The notes: generated by a model not told the origin, from the sequence alone. Shown: positions 1 through 9,017, numbered from the stretch's first letter. The stretch is DNA of 50,790 nt from an uncultured Acidobacteriia bacterium (GCA_903923395.1 CAIXXM010000068.1:1-50790), one strand, 5' to 3'. Program-made: numbers and translations.

Positions 1-88
1 CTAAGTACGGTGGAAGTGGCCCGCACGCGGAGAGGTAATTCAGTTTGGGAAGGTGGTTGCCATCGGATGACAACCATGCCGCGCGGAA

Positions 89-643
89 TCAGCAAGAACT
101 TTTTTCGTCAAATATACGGCCATACAGCGCTTTGAGGGCAGAATCTCGCTTCTCTGTAAATTCCCAAACCCTGGCAATGCTGTGTGATGACTCCGACCCA
201 AAATCAGCTCCGATCAGCACCTCAAGCGACTTGAAGCTCTTATATGCGTCTTCGTCGAAAAGAGCTCTTACGGCTGCATCTACGCTGCCGAACGAGATGA
301 ACCAGTCGAGATCCGGGCGGTATTTTGGATTGTCAATAGACCTTTGCAGGAAGTCTGAGGTCAATGCCGTAACTTGTTCAATGGCTTTCAGCTGAAATTC
401 CGCCTTCCGCTCCCGCCGCCATATCGTATCCGCAATAGTGGCCTCAATCTTCTTCGTGACAGTGGTCACAGCAGCCACCTGTTGCTGCAATTTGTTAACA
501 TCCTCGTGCGTCGCGAGGTTCTCTCCTTTCTTTCTTAGGTACGCACCGACGTAAGAGCCAATGCCAGACGCGACCAGCGTCGTTACACCGACTCCTGCAT
601 ATCTGCCGAGGACATCGAAAAGCTCCAAACCTGTCATGATCAT
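89..643 (-). CDS. Hypothetical membrane protein with coiled coil
   Basis: This is a 184-residue protein of no family I recognise. Residues 10-35 (around GVGVTTLVASGIGSYVGAYL) could be one membrane-spanning helix. They are followed by a heptad-like stretch (HEDVNKLQQQVAAVTTVTKK) that could be a coiled coil, then a helical, acidic C-terminal part. An in-frame ATG two codons inside (base 637) is an equally possible start. The gene diverges from miaB, so the 74 bases between them should carry both promoters. I saw no catalytic motif. Bases 1-88, to its left, contain nothing I can assign. It could be a small anchored scaffold protein, but that is a guess. Confidence 0.6.
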   Translation of the reverse strand: MIMTGLELFDVLGRYAGVGVTTLVASGIGSYVGAYLRKKGENLATHEDVNKLQQQVAAVTTVTKKIEATIADTIWRRERKAEFQLKAIEQVTALTSDFLQRSIDNPKYRPDLDWFISFGSVDAAVRALFDEDAYKSFKSLEVLIGADFGSESSHSIARVWEFTEKRDSALKALYGRIFDEKSSC

Positions 644-717
644 CGCCGACCCTCAATTCTAAGCACCGTTTCGCAGTCCGCACCCTGCCTCCCCCGCACC
701 GCACTACAATAGAAACA

Positions 718-2031
718 GTGGAAAAAACGTTCTATATCGAAACCTTCGGCTGCCAGATGAATGCCCATGACTCGGAAAAGGTCATCGGCACCCTCATCGA
801 CCAGGGCTACGCACAGCGGGAAACGCCGGAAGAGGCGAACTACATCTTCTACAACACCTGCAGCATCCGGGACAAAGCGGAACAGAAGGTCTTCAACCGT
901 CTGATGCACCTCAAGAAGTCCGCCGGACGGGGCAAGGTGCTCGGACTCCTCGGCTGCGTCGCCCAGCAGGAAGGCGAGAAGATCTTCGAGCGTGCGCCGT
1001 ATATCAGCCTCGTCGCGGGGTCGGCCAGCTACACCAAACTGCCGGAAATGCTGCGGCAACTGGAAGCGGGCGACCGGCGCGTGACCGGCCTCAGCCTCGA
1101 TACCGAAGAAACGTTCGACACCCCGCTCACGCGCCGGGACAATCCCTACAAAGCCTTCCTCACCATCATTGAAGGCTGTGACAAGGCCTGCGCTTACTGC
1201 GTGGTGCCCTTCACGCGCGGTCCGGAACGCAGCCGCACTGCCGCCAGTGTGGTCGACGAAGCCAAGCGACTGGTGGATCAGGGCTATACCGAAGTCCAGT
1301 TGCTGGGACAGAACGTGAACAGCTACCGCGACCCCTCGCCCACCGGCTGGGACTTCGCCACGCTGCTGAATGAAGTCGGGAACATCCCGGGCATGAAGCG
1401 GGTCCGCTTCACCACATCGCACCCGCGCGACTTCGTGAAGCCCATCATTGACGCCATCGAAAGCAACCCGAACCTCTGCAACCACGTGCATCTGCCGGTG
1501 CAGTCGGGCTCAGATTACGTGCTGGGTGCCATGGACCGCCTCTACACGCGCGAACAGTACATGCAGCGCATCGAGTGGATGAAGAATTCCAAACGTCCGA
1601 TTGCCATCACGACGGATATCATCCTCGGCTTCCCCGGCGAGACCGAAGAGGACTTCCAGCAAACGCTGGATCTGCTGGATGAAGTGGAGTACGACGCGCT
1701 CTTTGCGTTCAAGTATTCGCCGCGCCCCAACACCGCCGCGCTTCAGTTCGAGGACCATATCCCCGAAGAAGAGAAAACCCGCCGCATACAGATGCTGCTG
1801 GAACGGCAGAGGGCGATTCAGATCCGCAAGAATTCAGAACTGGTGGGTGCCGTGGAAGAGGTCCACGTGGAGGGCCGGCACGAGATGCTCAACCAGTGGA
1901 CGGGCAAGACCACCAGCCACCACACGCTCAACTTCACGGGCCGGGACAGCGAAGATCTGCTTGGCCGCTACGTGAATGTAAGAGTGCTGCGGGCGGGCCC
2001 CAATTCGCTCACCGGCGAAGCCGTTCAGTGA
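718..2031 (+). CDS. miaB: tRNA-2-methylthio-N6-dimethylallyladenosine synthase (MiaB)
   Basis: This cytoplasmic radical-SAM methylthiotransferase adds the 2-methylthio group to i6A37 of tRNAs that read UNN codons. The 437-residue length is normal for the family. The N-terminal domain has its three cluster cysteines (FGCQMN, NTCSIRDKA, LLGCVAQ), and the radical-SAM motif CxxxCxxC is at C154, C158 and C161 (CDKACAYC). The C-terminal 65 or so residues fit a TRAM RNA-binding domain. The start is GTG at 718, chosen because the protein begins with the usual KTFYIETFGCQMN. MiaB was preferred to RimO or MtaB from the N-terminal motif and overall match. A DUF151 gene follows 18 bases downstream and is probably co-transcribed. 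Confidence 0.95.
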   Translation: MEKTFYIETFGCQMNAHDSEKVIGTLIDQGYAQRETPEEANYIFYNTCSIRDKAEQKVFNRLMHLKKSAGRGKVLGLLGCVAQQEGEKIFERAPYISLVAGSASYTKLPEMLRQLEAGDRRVTGLSLDTEETFDTPLTRRDNPYKAFLTIIEGCDKACAYCVVPFTRGPERSRTAASVVDEAKRLVDQGYTEVQLLGQNVNSYRDPSPTGWDFATLLNEVGNIPGMKRVRFTTSHPRDFVKPIIDAIESNPNLCNHVHLPVQSGSDYVLGAMDRLYTREQYMQRIEWMKNSKRPIAITTDIILGFPGETEEDFQQTLDLLDEVEYDALFAFKYSPRPNTAALQFEDHIPEEEKTRRIQMLLERQRAIQIRKNSELVGAVEEVHVEGRHEMLNQWTGKTTSHHTLNFTGRDSEDLLGRYVNVRVLRAGPNSLTGEAVQ

Positions 2032-2049
2032 TGGCAGTATGATGAAGCT

Positions 2050-2532
2050 ATGGAAGTCGAGATGAAGATCCGGGGTCTCATGATGGACCCAGTTACGAAT
2101 ATGCCGATCGTCATCTTGAAGGACTCCGGGAACAATGTGCTCCCGATCTGGGTCGGCATCTACGAAGCGAACGCGATTGCGCTCGAAATCGAGAAGGTTT
2201 CCACGCCGCGGCCGATGACGCATGACCTGATCAAGACCCTGTTGACGGGTCTCGATACCGGCATTCGCAAGGTGGTGGTGAATGAGCTGAAGGATGACAC
2301 CTTCTATGCGGTGATCTGGCTCGACCGGAATGGCGAATTGATCTCCGTGGATTCGCGCCCGAGCGATGCACTGGCGCTGGCGCTGCGGCTTGATTGCCCG
2401 ATCTATGTGGATGAGTCCGTGCTGAAGTCGACGAAGGTGACCAATCAGGTCAGCAACCGTGTGACGGATCAGGATCTGCGCCGCATGCTGGAAAACCTGA
2501 ACGACGAAGACCTTGGCCGCTACAAGATGTAA
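2050..2532 (+). CDS. Bifunctional nuclease family protein (DUF151)
   Basis: The 160 residues match the bifunctional nuclease (DUF151/BFN) domain found in bacteria and plants. Typical blocks are MKIRGLMMDPVTNMPIVIL at the start, LPIWVGIYEANAI in the middle, and RPSDALALALR near residue 110. Members of the family have been reported to have DNase and RNase activity, but the bacterial role is poorly known. The gene follows miaB by 18 bases on the same strand. Its stop lies eight bases from the stop of the convergent ATPase gene, so there is no room for a conventional terminator between them. Identification is by whole-protein similarity; I could not point to catalytic residues. Confidence 0.88.
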   Translation: MEVEMKIRGLMMDPVTNMPIVILKDSGNNVLPIWVGIYEANAIALEIEKVSTPRPMTHDLIKTLLTGLDTGIRKVVVNELKDDTFYAVIWLDRNGELISVDSRPSDALALALRLDCPIYVDESVLKSTKVTNQVSNRVTDQDLRRMLENLNDEDLGRYKM

Positions 2533-2540
2533 TTGCCGCT

Positions 2541-3719
2541 CTACTTGGCGAATAAGTAGATGATGTAAACCAGCACAATCGCGCCCACCGCGAGGGAGAT
2601 GGATGTGATGCGGAATACAGCCCTTTTTCGGGCTACGATCTTCGCTTCCGAACGCTCCCACCAATCCCGCAACAGCGGACTGTTGGCTTCGCGCGTCAGT
2701 TCATAATGCAACTCGCCATTGATATCGAAGGGTCGCAAGATGGCCTTTTGGGTCACTTGCGGCATGAGTGTGAGTACGAAGCGGTTCATGCGGCCGGCGT
2801 ACTCCATAATCCGCTTCTCGCTGACGGTGACATCCGGCTTGCCGTGGGGAATCAGGATGTTACAAAGGCGGAAGAACAGGTCTTTGTGGCCCGCGTTCAT
2901 TTCCTCAATCGTGTGGTCGAAGAATTCATTGAGGATGACGGTGACGCCTCCATTGGCCTTGAGCGTTGCCGCACGCAGACAAGTCGACTTCAAGACCGTT
3001 TCAAAGCCCACACAACGTTCCAGCGCGACGGAAAGATAGTAAGGGTGGCACCCGGCAAACGTGGAGATCCGCGGCGCTCCCAGCAACAGGGACACGGCTT
3101 CGTCTTCCACCGTCATGCCCGCGGCCTCCGCGCGTGTGACAACCATGGCCCGGGCAGCCTCAGCAGAAAGCAGCGGCAGCAAGTGCCGGTACGACAACAG
3201 ATTCGGCACGTGCGGACGCAGGCGTTCGAGTTGCGGCAGTGCGGATTCATGGATGCCAAGAACCGTGCGGCCTTCCCGGCCGGAGAGCACCTGGGCAATC
3301 TCGGCGTCGAAGGAATTTGCGACGTCTGAATTCACATGGGCGCGCAGGTAGTCATGGAAATCGTCGAGCAGCAGGATGACGGTGCGCCCGGTGCGAAGCC
3401 GCACGCGGTCGAGCATTTCAAAGATAAGTTCGGGCTCGGCGTAGAAACTTTCGTCAGCCTGTTCGCGGACGGCCTGCGCGATAGCTTCCTTGAACTCTGT
3501 GGGGAAATACCGGCCCTGCCAGCCGGTGTAATAGACGGGAATGAAGCCGAGTTGCCGGAGTGCAGGCACCAACCCGGCGAGAAAAAGAGAAGTGATTCCC
3601 GCGCCAGGATCAGCAGTGACCACGGTCATGCGCTCAGCGCTGCAGTTGGCGGTGATTTCTTCGATGTCAGCCGCGCGGCCCTGCAGCCAGCTTGCCTGTA
3701 ATGTCGTCAGCGGTTTCAA
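2541..3719 (-). CDS. STAND-like P-loop ATPase with C-terminal membrane anchor; Walker A lysine absent
   Basis: This is a 392-residue protein with the layout of nSTAND/AAA-type NTPases: an N-terminal WLQGR...E element (residues 11-21), a P-loop at residues 35-44, the sequence SLFLAGLVPALRQLGF after it, and a Walker B stretch ILLLDDFHDY near residues 113-124. The P-loop reads TADPGAGITS, so isoleucine 42 stands where the phosphate-binding lysine is expected. Residues 370-392 form a single hydrophobic helix, suggesting a tail anchor in the inner membrane. The only start that keeps the N-terminal element is a TTG. The helix-turn-helix gene lies 37 bases upstream on the same strand and is probably in the same operon. 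Whether it hydrolyses ATP is doubtful. Confidence 0.65.
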   Translation of the reverse strand: MKPLTTLQASWLQGRAADIEEITANCSAERMTVVTADPGAGITSLFLAGLVPALRQLGFIPVYYTGWQGRYFPTEFKEAIAQAVREQADESFYAEPELIFEMLDRVRLRTGRTVILLLDDFHDYLRAHVNSDVANSFDAEIAQVLSGREGRTVLGIHESALPQLERLRPHVPNLLSYRHLLPLLSAEAARAMVVTRAEAAGMTVEDEAVSLLLGAPRISTFAGCHPYYLSVALERCVGFETVLKSTCLRAATLKANGGVTVILNEFFDHTIEEMNAGHKDLFFRLCNILIPHGKPDVTVSEKRIMEYAGRMNRFVLTLMPQVTQKAILRPFDINGELHYELTREANSPLLRDWWERSEAKIVARKRAVFRITSISLAVGAIVLVYIIYLFAK

Positions 3720-3756
3720 GGTCAGGTAATATTATCCACATTTCGGCAGTGGGTTG

Positions 3757-4062
3757 TCAGTTTCCTGCATTTGCGCGTCGCCACGGGGTCATTAGGCGGT
3801 ATTCGGGAATGGATGTCACGGTTATTTTCTTCGCCTTCACCAGCTTCCGGCGGAGTAGATTCCGGATTCCGTTTTGGACAGCGCTCTTGGAAATGCCAAC
3901 GGCCTCTGCCATTTGCTGGTGACTCGTCTTGACCGCAACGGAAGTGTCGCCGCCGCACAGGTGCCAGAGGTGCAGGTAGACAAGGTAAGAGGAGACGGAG
4001 CGGTCATGGCCGGTCAGATCCCGCATCAGGACATCGAGGATGTATTCGTCAATCTGTATCAT
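3757..4062 (-). CDS. Small helix-turn-helix DNA-binding protein
   Basis: This 101-residue protein contains a winged-helix-type HTH near residues 45-75 (TSHQQMAEAVGISKSAVQNG followed by IRNLLRRKLV). It resembles the helix-turn-helix of replication-initiator-like or GntR-like proteins: the first helix recognises, the second is followed by a short wing (KAKKITVTSIPEYRL). No ligand-binding domain is present. It precedes the STAND-like ATPase by 37 bases and is probably its regulator or partner. The start is ATG at 4062. The exact family is not clear from reading. Confidence 0.6.
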   Translation of the reverse strand: MIQIDEYILDVLMRDLTGHDRSVSSYLVYLHLWHLCGGDTSVAVKTSHQQMAEAVGISKSAVQNGIRNLLRRKLVKAKKITVTSIPEYRLMTPWRRANAGN

Positions 4063-4139
4063 TGGACACTACAGTAACAGATACTATTTCATTCACTGTG
4101 ACATTGACGGGGCGGGCTCCTGACCGATAGCATCGGTGC

Positions 4140-4505
4140 ATGATCAAGAGCATTAAGTTCGTAAGTATCCCGGTTGCGGATCAACAGAGAGCCTTGGCGT
4201 TTTACACAGAGAAGATGGGTTTCCGCATCCTGACCGACCAGCCGTTCGATGACACACAACGCTGGATTGAACTTGCGATTCCTGGCGGAGAAACAAATCT
4301 GGTTCTGTTCACGCCCTGGGGCCATGAGGACCGTGTGGGCACCTTCGGACCCTGCACCTTCCATTGCGATGACATTGACAAAACCTACGCGGAACTGCGG
4401 GCGAAAGGAGTGGAATTCACAGGTCCGCCGCAAAAACAGCCCTGGGGAACGTTCGCAATGATGAAGGATTCAGAAGGCAACAGCTTCGTGATCTCAGCCC
4501 GGTAG
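4140..4505 (+). CDS. VOC family protein (glyoxalase/bleomycin-resistance fold)
   Basis: The 121 residues form one complete VOC module. The first half opens with KFVSIPVADQQRALAFYTEK and the second half contains FHCDDIDKTYAELRAKGVEF, ending in the typical DSEGNSFVI. VOC proteins bind a divalent metal through His and Glu residues and act as glyoxalases, dioxygenases, isomerases or drug-binding proteins; the substrate cannot be told here. The gene stands alone on its strand. Its last 12 bases overlap the 3' end of the convergent MFS gene. No clear ribosome-binding site precedes the ATG. Confidence 0.85.
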   Translation: MIKSIKFVSIPVADQQRALAFYTEKMGFRILTDQPFDDTQRWIELAIPGGETNLVLFTPWGHEDRVGTFGPCTFHCDDIDKTYAELRAKGVEFTGPPQKQPWGTFAMMKDSEGNSFVISAR

Positions 4506-5678
4506 TTTCCCGGTCCAGCGCACCAGCACCCAGCTCACCAACGGCATAAACGCCGCCAGAATCATCACATCTGCGTACCGTTTCAGGTCCGCCATATGGC
4601 CGATCCAGGGGTTGATTACCGTGCCCATCAGACCGAAGGAGAAGACCAGCGCAGATACTGCAGTGCCAGCGCGTTCGGGTCCCCAAAGGTCCACGGGAAT
4701 GGTGTACAGGTTGACGCTGCCGGCCACGCACCAGAACCAGCTGATCGCCATCAGCGTGGAAGCCTGCGCGGGGCTACTGCACCACGGCACCAGAGCCGTC
4801 AGCAAGCAGCCCAGGGCGGAGACCAGAATCGCGGCGCTTCTGGCTTGCAGCGCATCGTTGCTTCTTGCCATGCTCCGCTTGGCGAGCCAGCCGCCCGCGA
4901 AACCGCCCAGCACCGCGCCCAGCGGCGGGATCCACGCGTAGATGGCGACTGTCTCCGTGGTGAGCCCGAACTTATAGACCAAGTACGGAGTCGTCCAGCC
5001 CGACCATACGCTGTAGATCATCATCCAAAGGATGTTGGCAACCGAAAGCACAATGAGCCTCGGCTGGGCCAGCAGCGCAAGGGACGAGGCGCCCCTTTGC
5101 CGGGGAGCCGGAGCCAGCGGCGGCACGGTGCGCCGCGTGAAAACCCAAACCGGCAGCCAGAGCAATCCAGCGGCACCGCAGACGAGGAACGCCGCGCGCC
5201 AGTCCTGCATCTTTGCCACAAGGAACGGTGCCGCGATGAGGCCGATACTTAGCCCGACCTGCGTAATGGCCGCACCCAGCGCACGGTTCTTTGGCTCCAG
5301 ATAGGTGCCATTCAGCTTCCCCGCCGCGGGAACACCGGCGGATTCCCAGATACCGAGAAAGATCCGCGAGGCTACCAGTTGCGGGAAGGTCCGCGTGAAG
5401 CCCGTAAGCACGGTGGCAAGGCTCCACAGACCCACCGCCGCTGTAACACCGGTTTCGAGTCCAAAGAAATCCAGAAACCACCCCACAGCGGGAGATGCCA
5501 GGGCATATGACAGCGAGAAGGCCGAGAGCAGCCACCCGTAGCTCTCGTTGTTCAAGTGGAACTCAGCGCGGATTCGCGGGGCTTGCGAGGATAAGGCAGC
5601 CCGGTCCAGATAATTCCACGTGGACGCCAGCGCGAAGACAGAAACAGCAAACCAGCGGGCAGTTTTGGAGCGGGTCAT
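4494..5678 (-). CDS. MFS transporter, anion:cation symporter-like
   Basis: The 394-residue inner-membrane carrier shows the MFS pattern of about 12 hydrophobic helices. The opening NYLDRAALSSQAP and YGWLLSAFSLSYALASP resemble the ACS family, which includes the hexuronate, galactonate and glucarate symporters. The start was placed at the ATG at 5678, because the reading frame extends 11 codons further upstream but the transmembrane part begins with TRSKTARWFAVSVFALAS. It is divergent from the next MFS gene (5767), with 88 bases between them, and converges with the VOC gene. The substrate, perhaps a sugar acid, is inferred only from family resemblance. Confidence 0.85.
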   Translation of the reverse strand: MTRSKTARWFAVSVFALASTWNYLDRAALSSQAPRIRAEFHLNNESYGWLLSAFSLSYALASPAVGWFLDFFGLETGVTAAVGLWSLATVLTGFTRTFPQLVASRIFLGIWESAGVPAAGKLNGTYLEPKNRALGAAITQVGLSIGLIAAPFLVAKMQDWRAAFLVCGAAGLLWLPVWVFTRRTVPPLAPAPRQRGASSLALLAQPRLIVLSVANILWMMIYSVWSGWTTPYLVYKFGLTTETVAIYAWIPPLGAVLGGFAGGWLAKRSMARSNDALQARSAAILVSALGCLLTALVPWCSSPAQASTLMAISWFWCVAGSVNLYTIPVDLWGPERAGTAVSALVFSFGLMGTVINPWIGHMADLKRYADVMILAAFMPLVSWVLVRWTGKLPG

Positions 5679-5766
5679 GCAAAAAGACGAGTGTGGCACA
5701 TCGCCCGGCACCGTGCTGCTGTTATAAGCTTTGAGGACACTCCGAAACCGTTAACTTTGTCCGCTT

Positions 5767-7011
5767 ATGAACACTTCTCCCCGCATTAAGCTCGCCAAAA
5801 TCCCGATGACCACGCCCCAGTGGATCTTCGTGATCCTGCTGACGCTCTCTTTCTCGATCAATTACATTGACCGTGGCAGTGTTTCGGTCGCGGGCAAGTT
5901 GCTGGAAAACGAATTCCATATTGACCCCGAAAAGAAGGGCATGCTCTATTCCGCCTTCTTCTGGACCTACATGCTCTGCCAGCCCCTGGCCGGCTGGCTG
6001 GTGGACAAATTCAACGTGAACCGGATCTACGCGATCGGCTTCTTCCTGTGGTCCGGCGCGACCCTGCTTACCGGTGCCGCCAGCGGCTTCCTGATGCTCA
6101 TGGGGTTGCGGCTGTTTCTGGGGATGGGGGAATCCATTGCGTACCCAGCGGTTTCGAAGATTCTTACCGCCAACTTCAAAGAGCACCAGCGCGGACTGGC
6201 AAACGCCCTCATCGACGCCGGTTCGAAGACCGGACCCGCGATTGGCGTTCTGCTTGGCGGGCTTCTGATGGGCCACTACGGCTGGCGGATTTTCTTCTAC
6301 GTTCTGGGCGGCGCGAGCCTGGTCTGGCTGATTCCCTGGTTCTACTTCGCCCCCAAGGAGGTGGCGGTGACCAGCAAGATCTCCGGGCGCGTGCCGTCGG
6401 TCTGGGAAATCTGCAAACGGCGTGAGGCCTGGGGCACCTTCGTGGGGCTGCTTTGCGGGAACTACGTTTGGTATTTCATGGTGACCTGGCTGCCGGATTA
6501 CTTCCGCAATGAACGCCACTATACGCAGAATGAGATGGCCCTCTTCGGCTCGATTCCCTTCTGGGGCATTGCGGCTTCGTCACTCACGGGTGGCTTCATT
6601 TCGGACCGCTGGATCGCGTCCGGCGCTTCCCCGAATCTGGTGCGCAAGACCTTTACCGGCCTGGGCCTGGGCGCGGCCACGCTGATTCTGCCCGCGGCGA
6701 TGCTGGAAAACCCGAACTGGTCACTGGCTCTGCTCACAGTCGCCTGCCTGGCTTTTGGACTCTACACGTCGAATGTTTGGGCACTGACGCAGTCGATGGC
6801 GGGCCAACATGCCGCCGGACGCTGGACCGGTTTGCAAAACTGTTTCGGCAACATTGCCGGGATTCTGGCACCCTGGCTGACGGGCTGGATGGTCAAAGAG
6901 TCCGGCTCCTTCTACTCGGCCTTCGTGACGACGACGTGCTTCCTGGTGGTGGGCACCTTGAGCTTCACGCTGGTGGTGCCGAAGGTAGAGCCGATAGACT
7001 GGGATCAATAA
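5767..7011 (+). CDS. MFS transporter, anion:cation symporter-like
   Basis: This 414-residue carrier is a full-length MFS protein of about 12 helices. The motif NYIDRGSVSVAGKLL in the first helix, GWLVDKFNVNRIYAIGFFLW after the second and third, and RLFLGMGESIAYPAVSK are characteristic of ACS-family hexuronate/galactonate-type symporters. It is divergent from a second carrier of the same type at 4494-5678, but the two are clearly different in sequence, so this is not a recent duplication. The start is the first ATG. A sugar-acid substrate is likely from the family; no catabolic genes lie beside it to confirm this. Confidence 0.87.
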   Translation: MNTSPRIKLAKIPMTTPQWIFVILLTLSFSINYIDRGSVSVAGKLLENEFHIDPEKKGMLYSAFFWTYMLCQPLAGWLVDKFNVNRIYAIGFFLWSGATLLTGAASGFLMLMGLRLFLGMGESIAYPAVSKILTANFKEHQRGLANALIDAGSKTGPAIGVLLGGLLMGHYGWRIFFYVLGGASLVWLIPWFYFAPKEVAVTSKISGRVPSVWEICKRREAWGTFVGLLCGNYVWYFMVTWLPDYFRNERHYTQNEMALFGSIPFWGIAASSLTGGFISDRWIASGASPNLVRKTFTGLGLGAATLILPAAMLENPNWSLALLTVACLAFGLYTSNVWALTQSMAGQHAAGRWTGLQNCFGNIAGILAPWLTGWMVKESGSFYSAFVTTTCFLVVGTLSFTLVVPKVEPIDWDQ

Positions 7012-7013
7012 GG

Positions 7014-7247
7014 CAGCAAAAGAGGAATACTGGAAGAACTGGAGCACATACCGGAGGGCTTCTGTTACTGCTCCTGGCAACCTTGCTGGTATGCTGCTTT
7101 CCCGTCCGTAGTGCAGACCAACTCACAGGTCAGTACGAATTGAAGCCGGCCACACAAGTGGATGGATACACCGCCTGTTTCGGGAAGTTGTCTTTGCCTG
7201 GGCACGCGCGCCAGAATGGCGCACGAACATCAAGCGATAGATACTGA
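7014..7247 (+). other. Possible remnant of a secreted-protein gene
   Basis: This frame is open across the 3' part of the MFS gene and the gap after it. From about 7059 it reads GGLLLLLLATLLVCCFPVRS followed by ADQLTGQYELKPATQ, which looks like a signal peptide and the start of a mature protein, and stops at 7247. No ATG, GTG or TTG lies in frame before the hydrophobic core within the gap. It may be a decayed or chance frame. Otherwise bases 7012-7285 hold only a ggaccc/gggtcc inverted repeat at 7249-7277 without a T tract. Confidence 0.2.
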
Positions 7248-7285
7248 TGGACCCACGTGAGCGTATTCGGCGGGTCCGCCAGCCC

Positions 7286-8692
7286 TTACTTCGCTGCCGC
7301 CAGCGACGTCACCACTTCCCAGTTCAGCCGCACGAATTTGTACAGGCCCTCTTCGAGAATCCGTTCCTGGTCGCTGTGGGCACCGAAGCCCTTCGGCGCA
7401 TCCTCTTCGTCGATCATGGGCCCGATGCCGTAGCACTGCACGCCCTTCGCACGCAGGAAGGACATATCGGTGGCACCGGTCGCCATCTGGGGGATCGTGA
7501 TCGCGCCGTAGACCTTCTTGTTGGCGGCTTCCAGGGCGCGGTAGGCCTCTGAAGTAATGGAACTGGTGCCCGCGGCGGGGCGCTGGTTGCGGCGCAGAGG
7601 CTCAATCTCAATCGACGGATCGTTGATCACCTGCTTCATCAGTTCAATGAATTTCGGCATGTCCTCATCTGGCAGCGCGCGGACGTCCAGGGACGCTTCG
7701 GCGGTCGAAGGGATCACGTTGATCTGATAGCCAGCCGTGAACATATTGGGCGAGATGGAAGTGTGCAGCATGGAGTAGTTGCCCGGCTCATGTTCCGCCA
7801 GATAGTCGCGCGCGGCTGCGGATTTCGCGGTATCGAAGAGGGCGTTGTAGCGGGCGGCTTCTTCCGGCGACGAAACGGAAGCCAGCTTTTCGAAGTAGTA
7901 CCGGGTGGTGTCATTCAACCGCATTGGCGGGTCCCACATGGCAATCTTCTCCACCGCGCGGGAAAGATGCAGGATGGCGTTGTCGCGCAGCGGGCGGGAA
8001 CCATGACCGGCAGGCCCTTTGGCCTTGAGCACCAGCGCATTCGGCAGCTTCTCCGCCGTCTGCACCAGCGCGTAACGGACCTGCCCGGCGCGACGTGACA
8101 CCAAACCACCCTCAGCAAGGCAGATCTCCGCTTCGATCTCTTTCCAGTGCTCTTCCACCAGGAACTGAATGCCGGGGCCGGTGGCGGCCTCTTCTCCCAC
8201 TTCGCTGAGGAAGATAACGTCACGGTCCAGTTTGATGCCGGAACGCTTCAGCAGGAGCATGGTCATCATGGCAGCGGTCAGGTTGTCCTTGTCGTCCAGG
8301 GTGCCGCGGCCATAGATGTAGCCGTCTTTGCGTGTGGCGCTGAAGGGCGGGTAGGTCCATTTGGCAACATCCACCTTGACCGTGTCCGAGTGCCCCACGA
8401 TAAGCAGAGGCTTCTTCGAACCATTCCCTTTCAGGCGGGCGACGATGTTGGCGCGCGCGGGGTCCTTGGCCAGCAGCACGGAGGGGATACCCTCGGCATC
8501 AAACACCTTCTTCACGTATTCGGCGACGCGCGTCTCATTGCCGGGAGGGTCAGTGGTATCCAGCCCAATCAGTGCCGTGTAGTGCCGCAGCGTCTCCGGA
8601 TCTACCTTCCCCCAGTCAGGAGGTGTGGCAGCGGACGAGAATGCGCTGGAGAGCGCGAGAACGGCAAAAAAAGCTATCGCACAACGGGGCAT
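7286..8692 (-). CDS. Exported M20/M25/M40 family metallopeptidase
   Basis: The 468-residue protein begins with a signal peptide (CAIAFFAVLALSSAFSSAA) and then shows the M20 dizinc hydrolase plan. Metal-site motifs are in order: VGHSDTVKVD near residue 100, GRGTLDDKDN near 133, SEVGEEA near 165, and the C-terminal GFGAHSDQERILEE. A dimerisation domain with GHGSRP lies between them. Related enzymes are carboxypeptidases, dipeptidases and aminoacylases of the M20A type. It probably acts in the periplasm on peptides or acylated amino acids. It converges with the MFS gene. Its start has ATG followed by a short basic stretch. Confidence 0.9.
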   Translation of the reverse strand: MPRCAIAFFAVLALSSAFSSAATPPDWGKVDPETLRHYTALIGLDTTDPPGNETRVAEYVKKVFDAEGIPSVLLAKDPARANIVARLKGNGSKKPLLIVGHSDTVKVDVAKWTYPPFSATRKDGYIYGRGTLDDKDNLTAAMMTMLLLKRSGIKLDRDVIFLSEVGEEAATGPGIQFLVEEHWKEIEAEICLAEGGLVSRRAGQVRYALVQTAEKLPNALVLKAKGPAGHGSRPLRDNAILHLSRAVEKIAMWDPPMRLNDTTRYYFEKLASVSSPEEAARYNALFDTAKSAAARDYLAEHEPGNYSMLHTSISPNMFTAGYQINVIPSTAEASLDVRALPDEDMPKFIELMKQVINDPSIEIEPLRRNQRPAAGTSSITSEAYRALEAANKKVYGAITIPQMATGATDMSFLRAKGVQCYGIGPMIDEEDAPKGFGAHSDQERILEEGLYKFVRLNWEVVTSLAAAK

Positions 8693-8818
8693 AAAGACTC
8701 CTGATGAAGTTCGAGTATTGGACTAGTGTAAACGGGGAATGGCGGGCGGGAAAGGACTTGGGGAACGGGCACTCAAAACCTCAATAAAAAACCCCTCGTG
8801 CTGCAACCGTCAAGCGGA

Positions 8819-8884
8819 GGATAACGAGCCGACTTTGTCTTCGACTCCGGCTCCCGAAAGCACGTCGCCTCGGACCCGTTATCC
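8819..8884 (+). ncRNA. Candidate structured RNA with three-way junction
   Basis: An outer stem ggataacg (8819-8826) / cgttatcc (8877-8884) encloses two side stems, gagccg (8826-8831) / cggctc (8848-8853) and ccga (8854-8857) / tcgg (8870-8873). Base 8826 is shared by two stems, so one pair must give way. The segment lies upstream of the MFS gene at 9144. It matches no riboswitch consensus I know. Chance pairing is possible. Confidence 0.25.
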
Positions 8885-8978
8885 CTGACGCCCGCGTATT
8901 GCAGCAGAGGGCAGGTTTGAGTTACTTCGCCAATTCGCAGTTAGGATAGCAAATGCAATGCCATTTCGTCCGGCCTCT

Positions 8979-9017
8979 AAACACATGATTTCAATAGGGG
9001 CTGCAAACACGTGTTTT
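8979..9017. promoter_or_regulatory. Possible operator: two similar palindromic 13-mers
   Basis: The sequence AAACACGTGTTTT at 9005-9017 (AAACACGTGTTT is a perfect 12-base palindrome) resembles AAACACATGATTT at 8979-8991. The two are 26 bases apart, about two and a half helical turns. The placement upstream of the MFS gene suggests a regulator site. No regulator gene is adjacent, so the factor is unknown. Confidence 0.3.

Noticed and set aside
640-1491. Long open frame on the - strand inside miaB
   Set aside because: It is fully covered by the conserved miaB frame, and the translation (rich in Arg, His, Val) is typical of the complementary strand of a high-GC gene.
4051-4100. BlaI-like operator (actacagta) between the HTH gene and the VOC gene
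   Set aside because: The half-sites are not symmetric and only one short copy is present.
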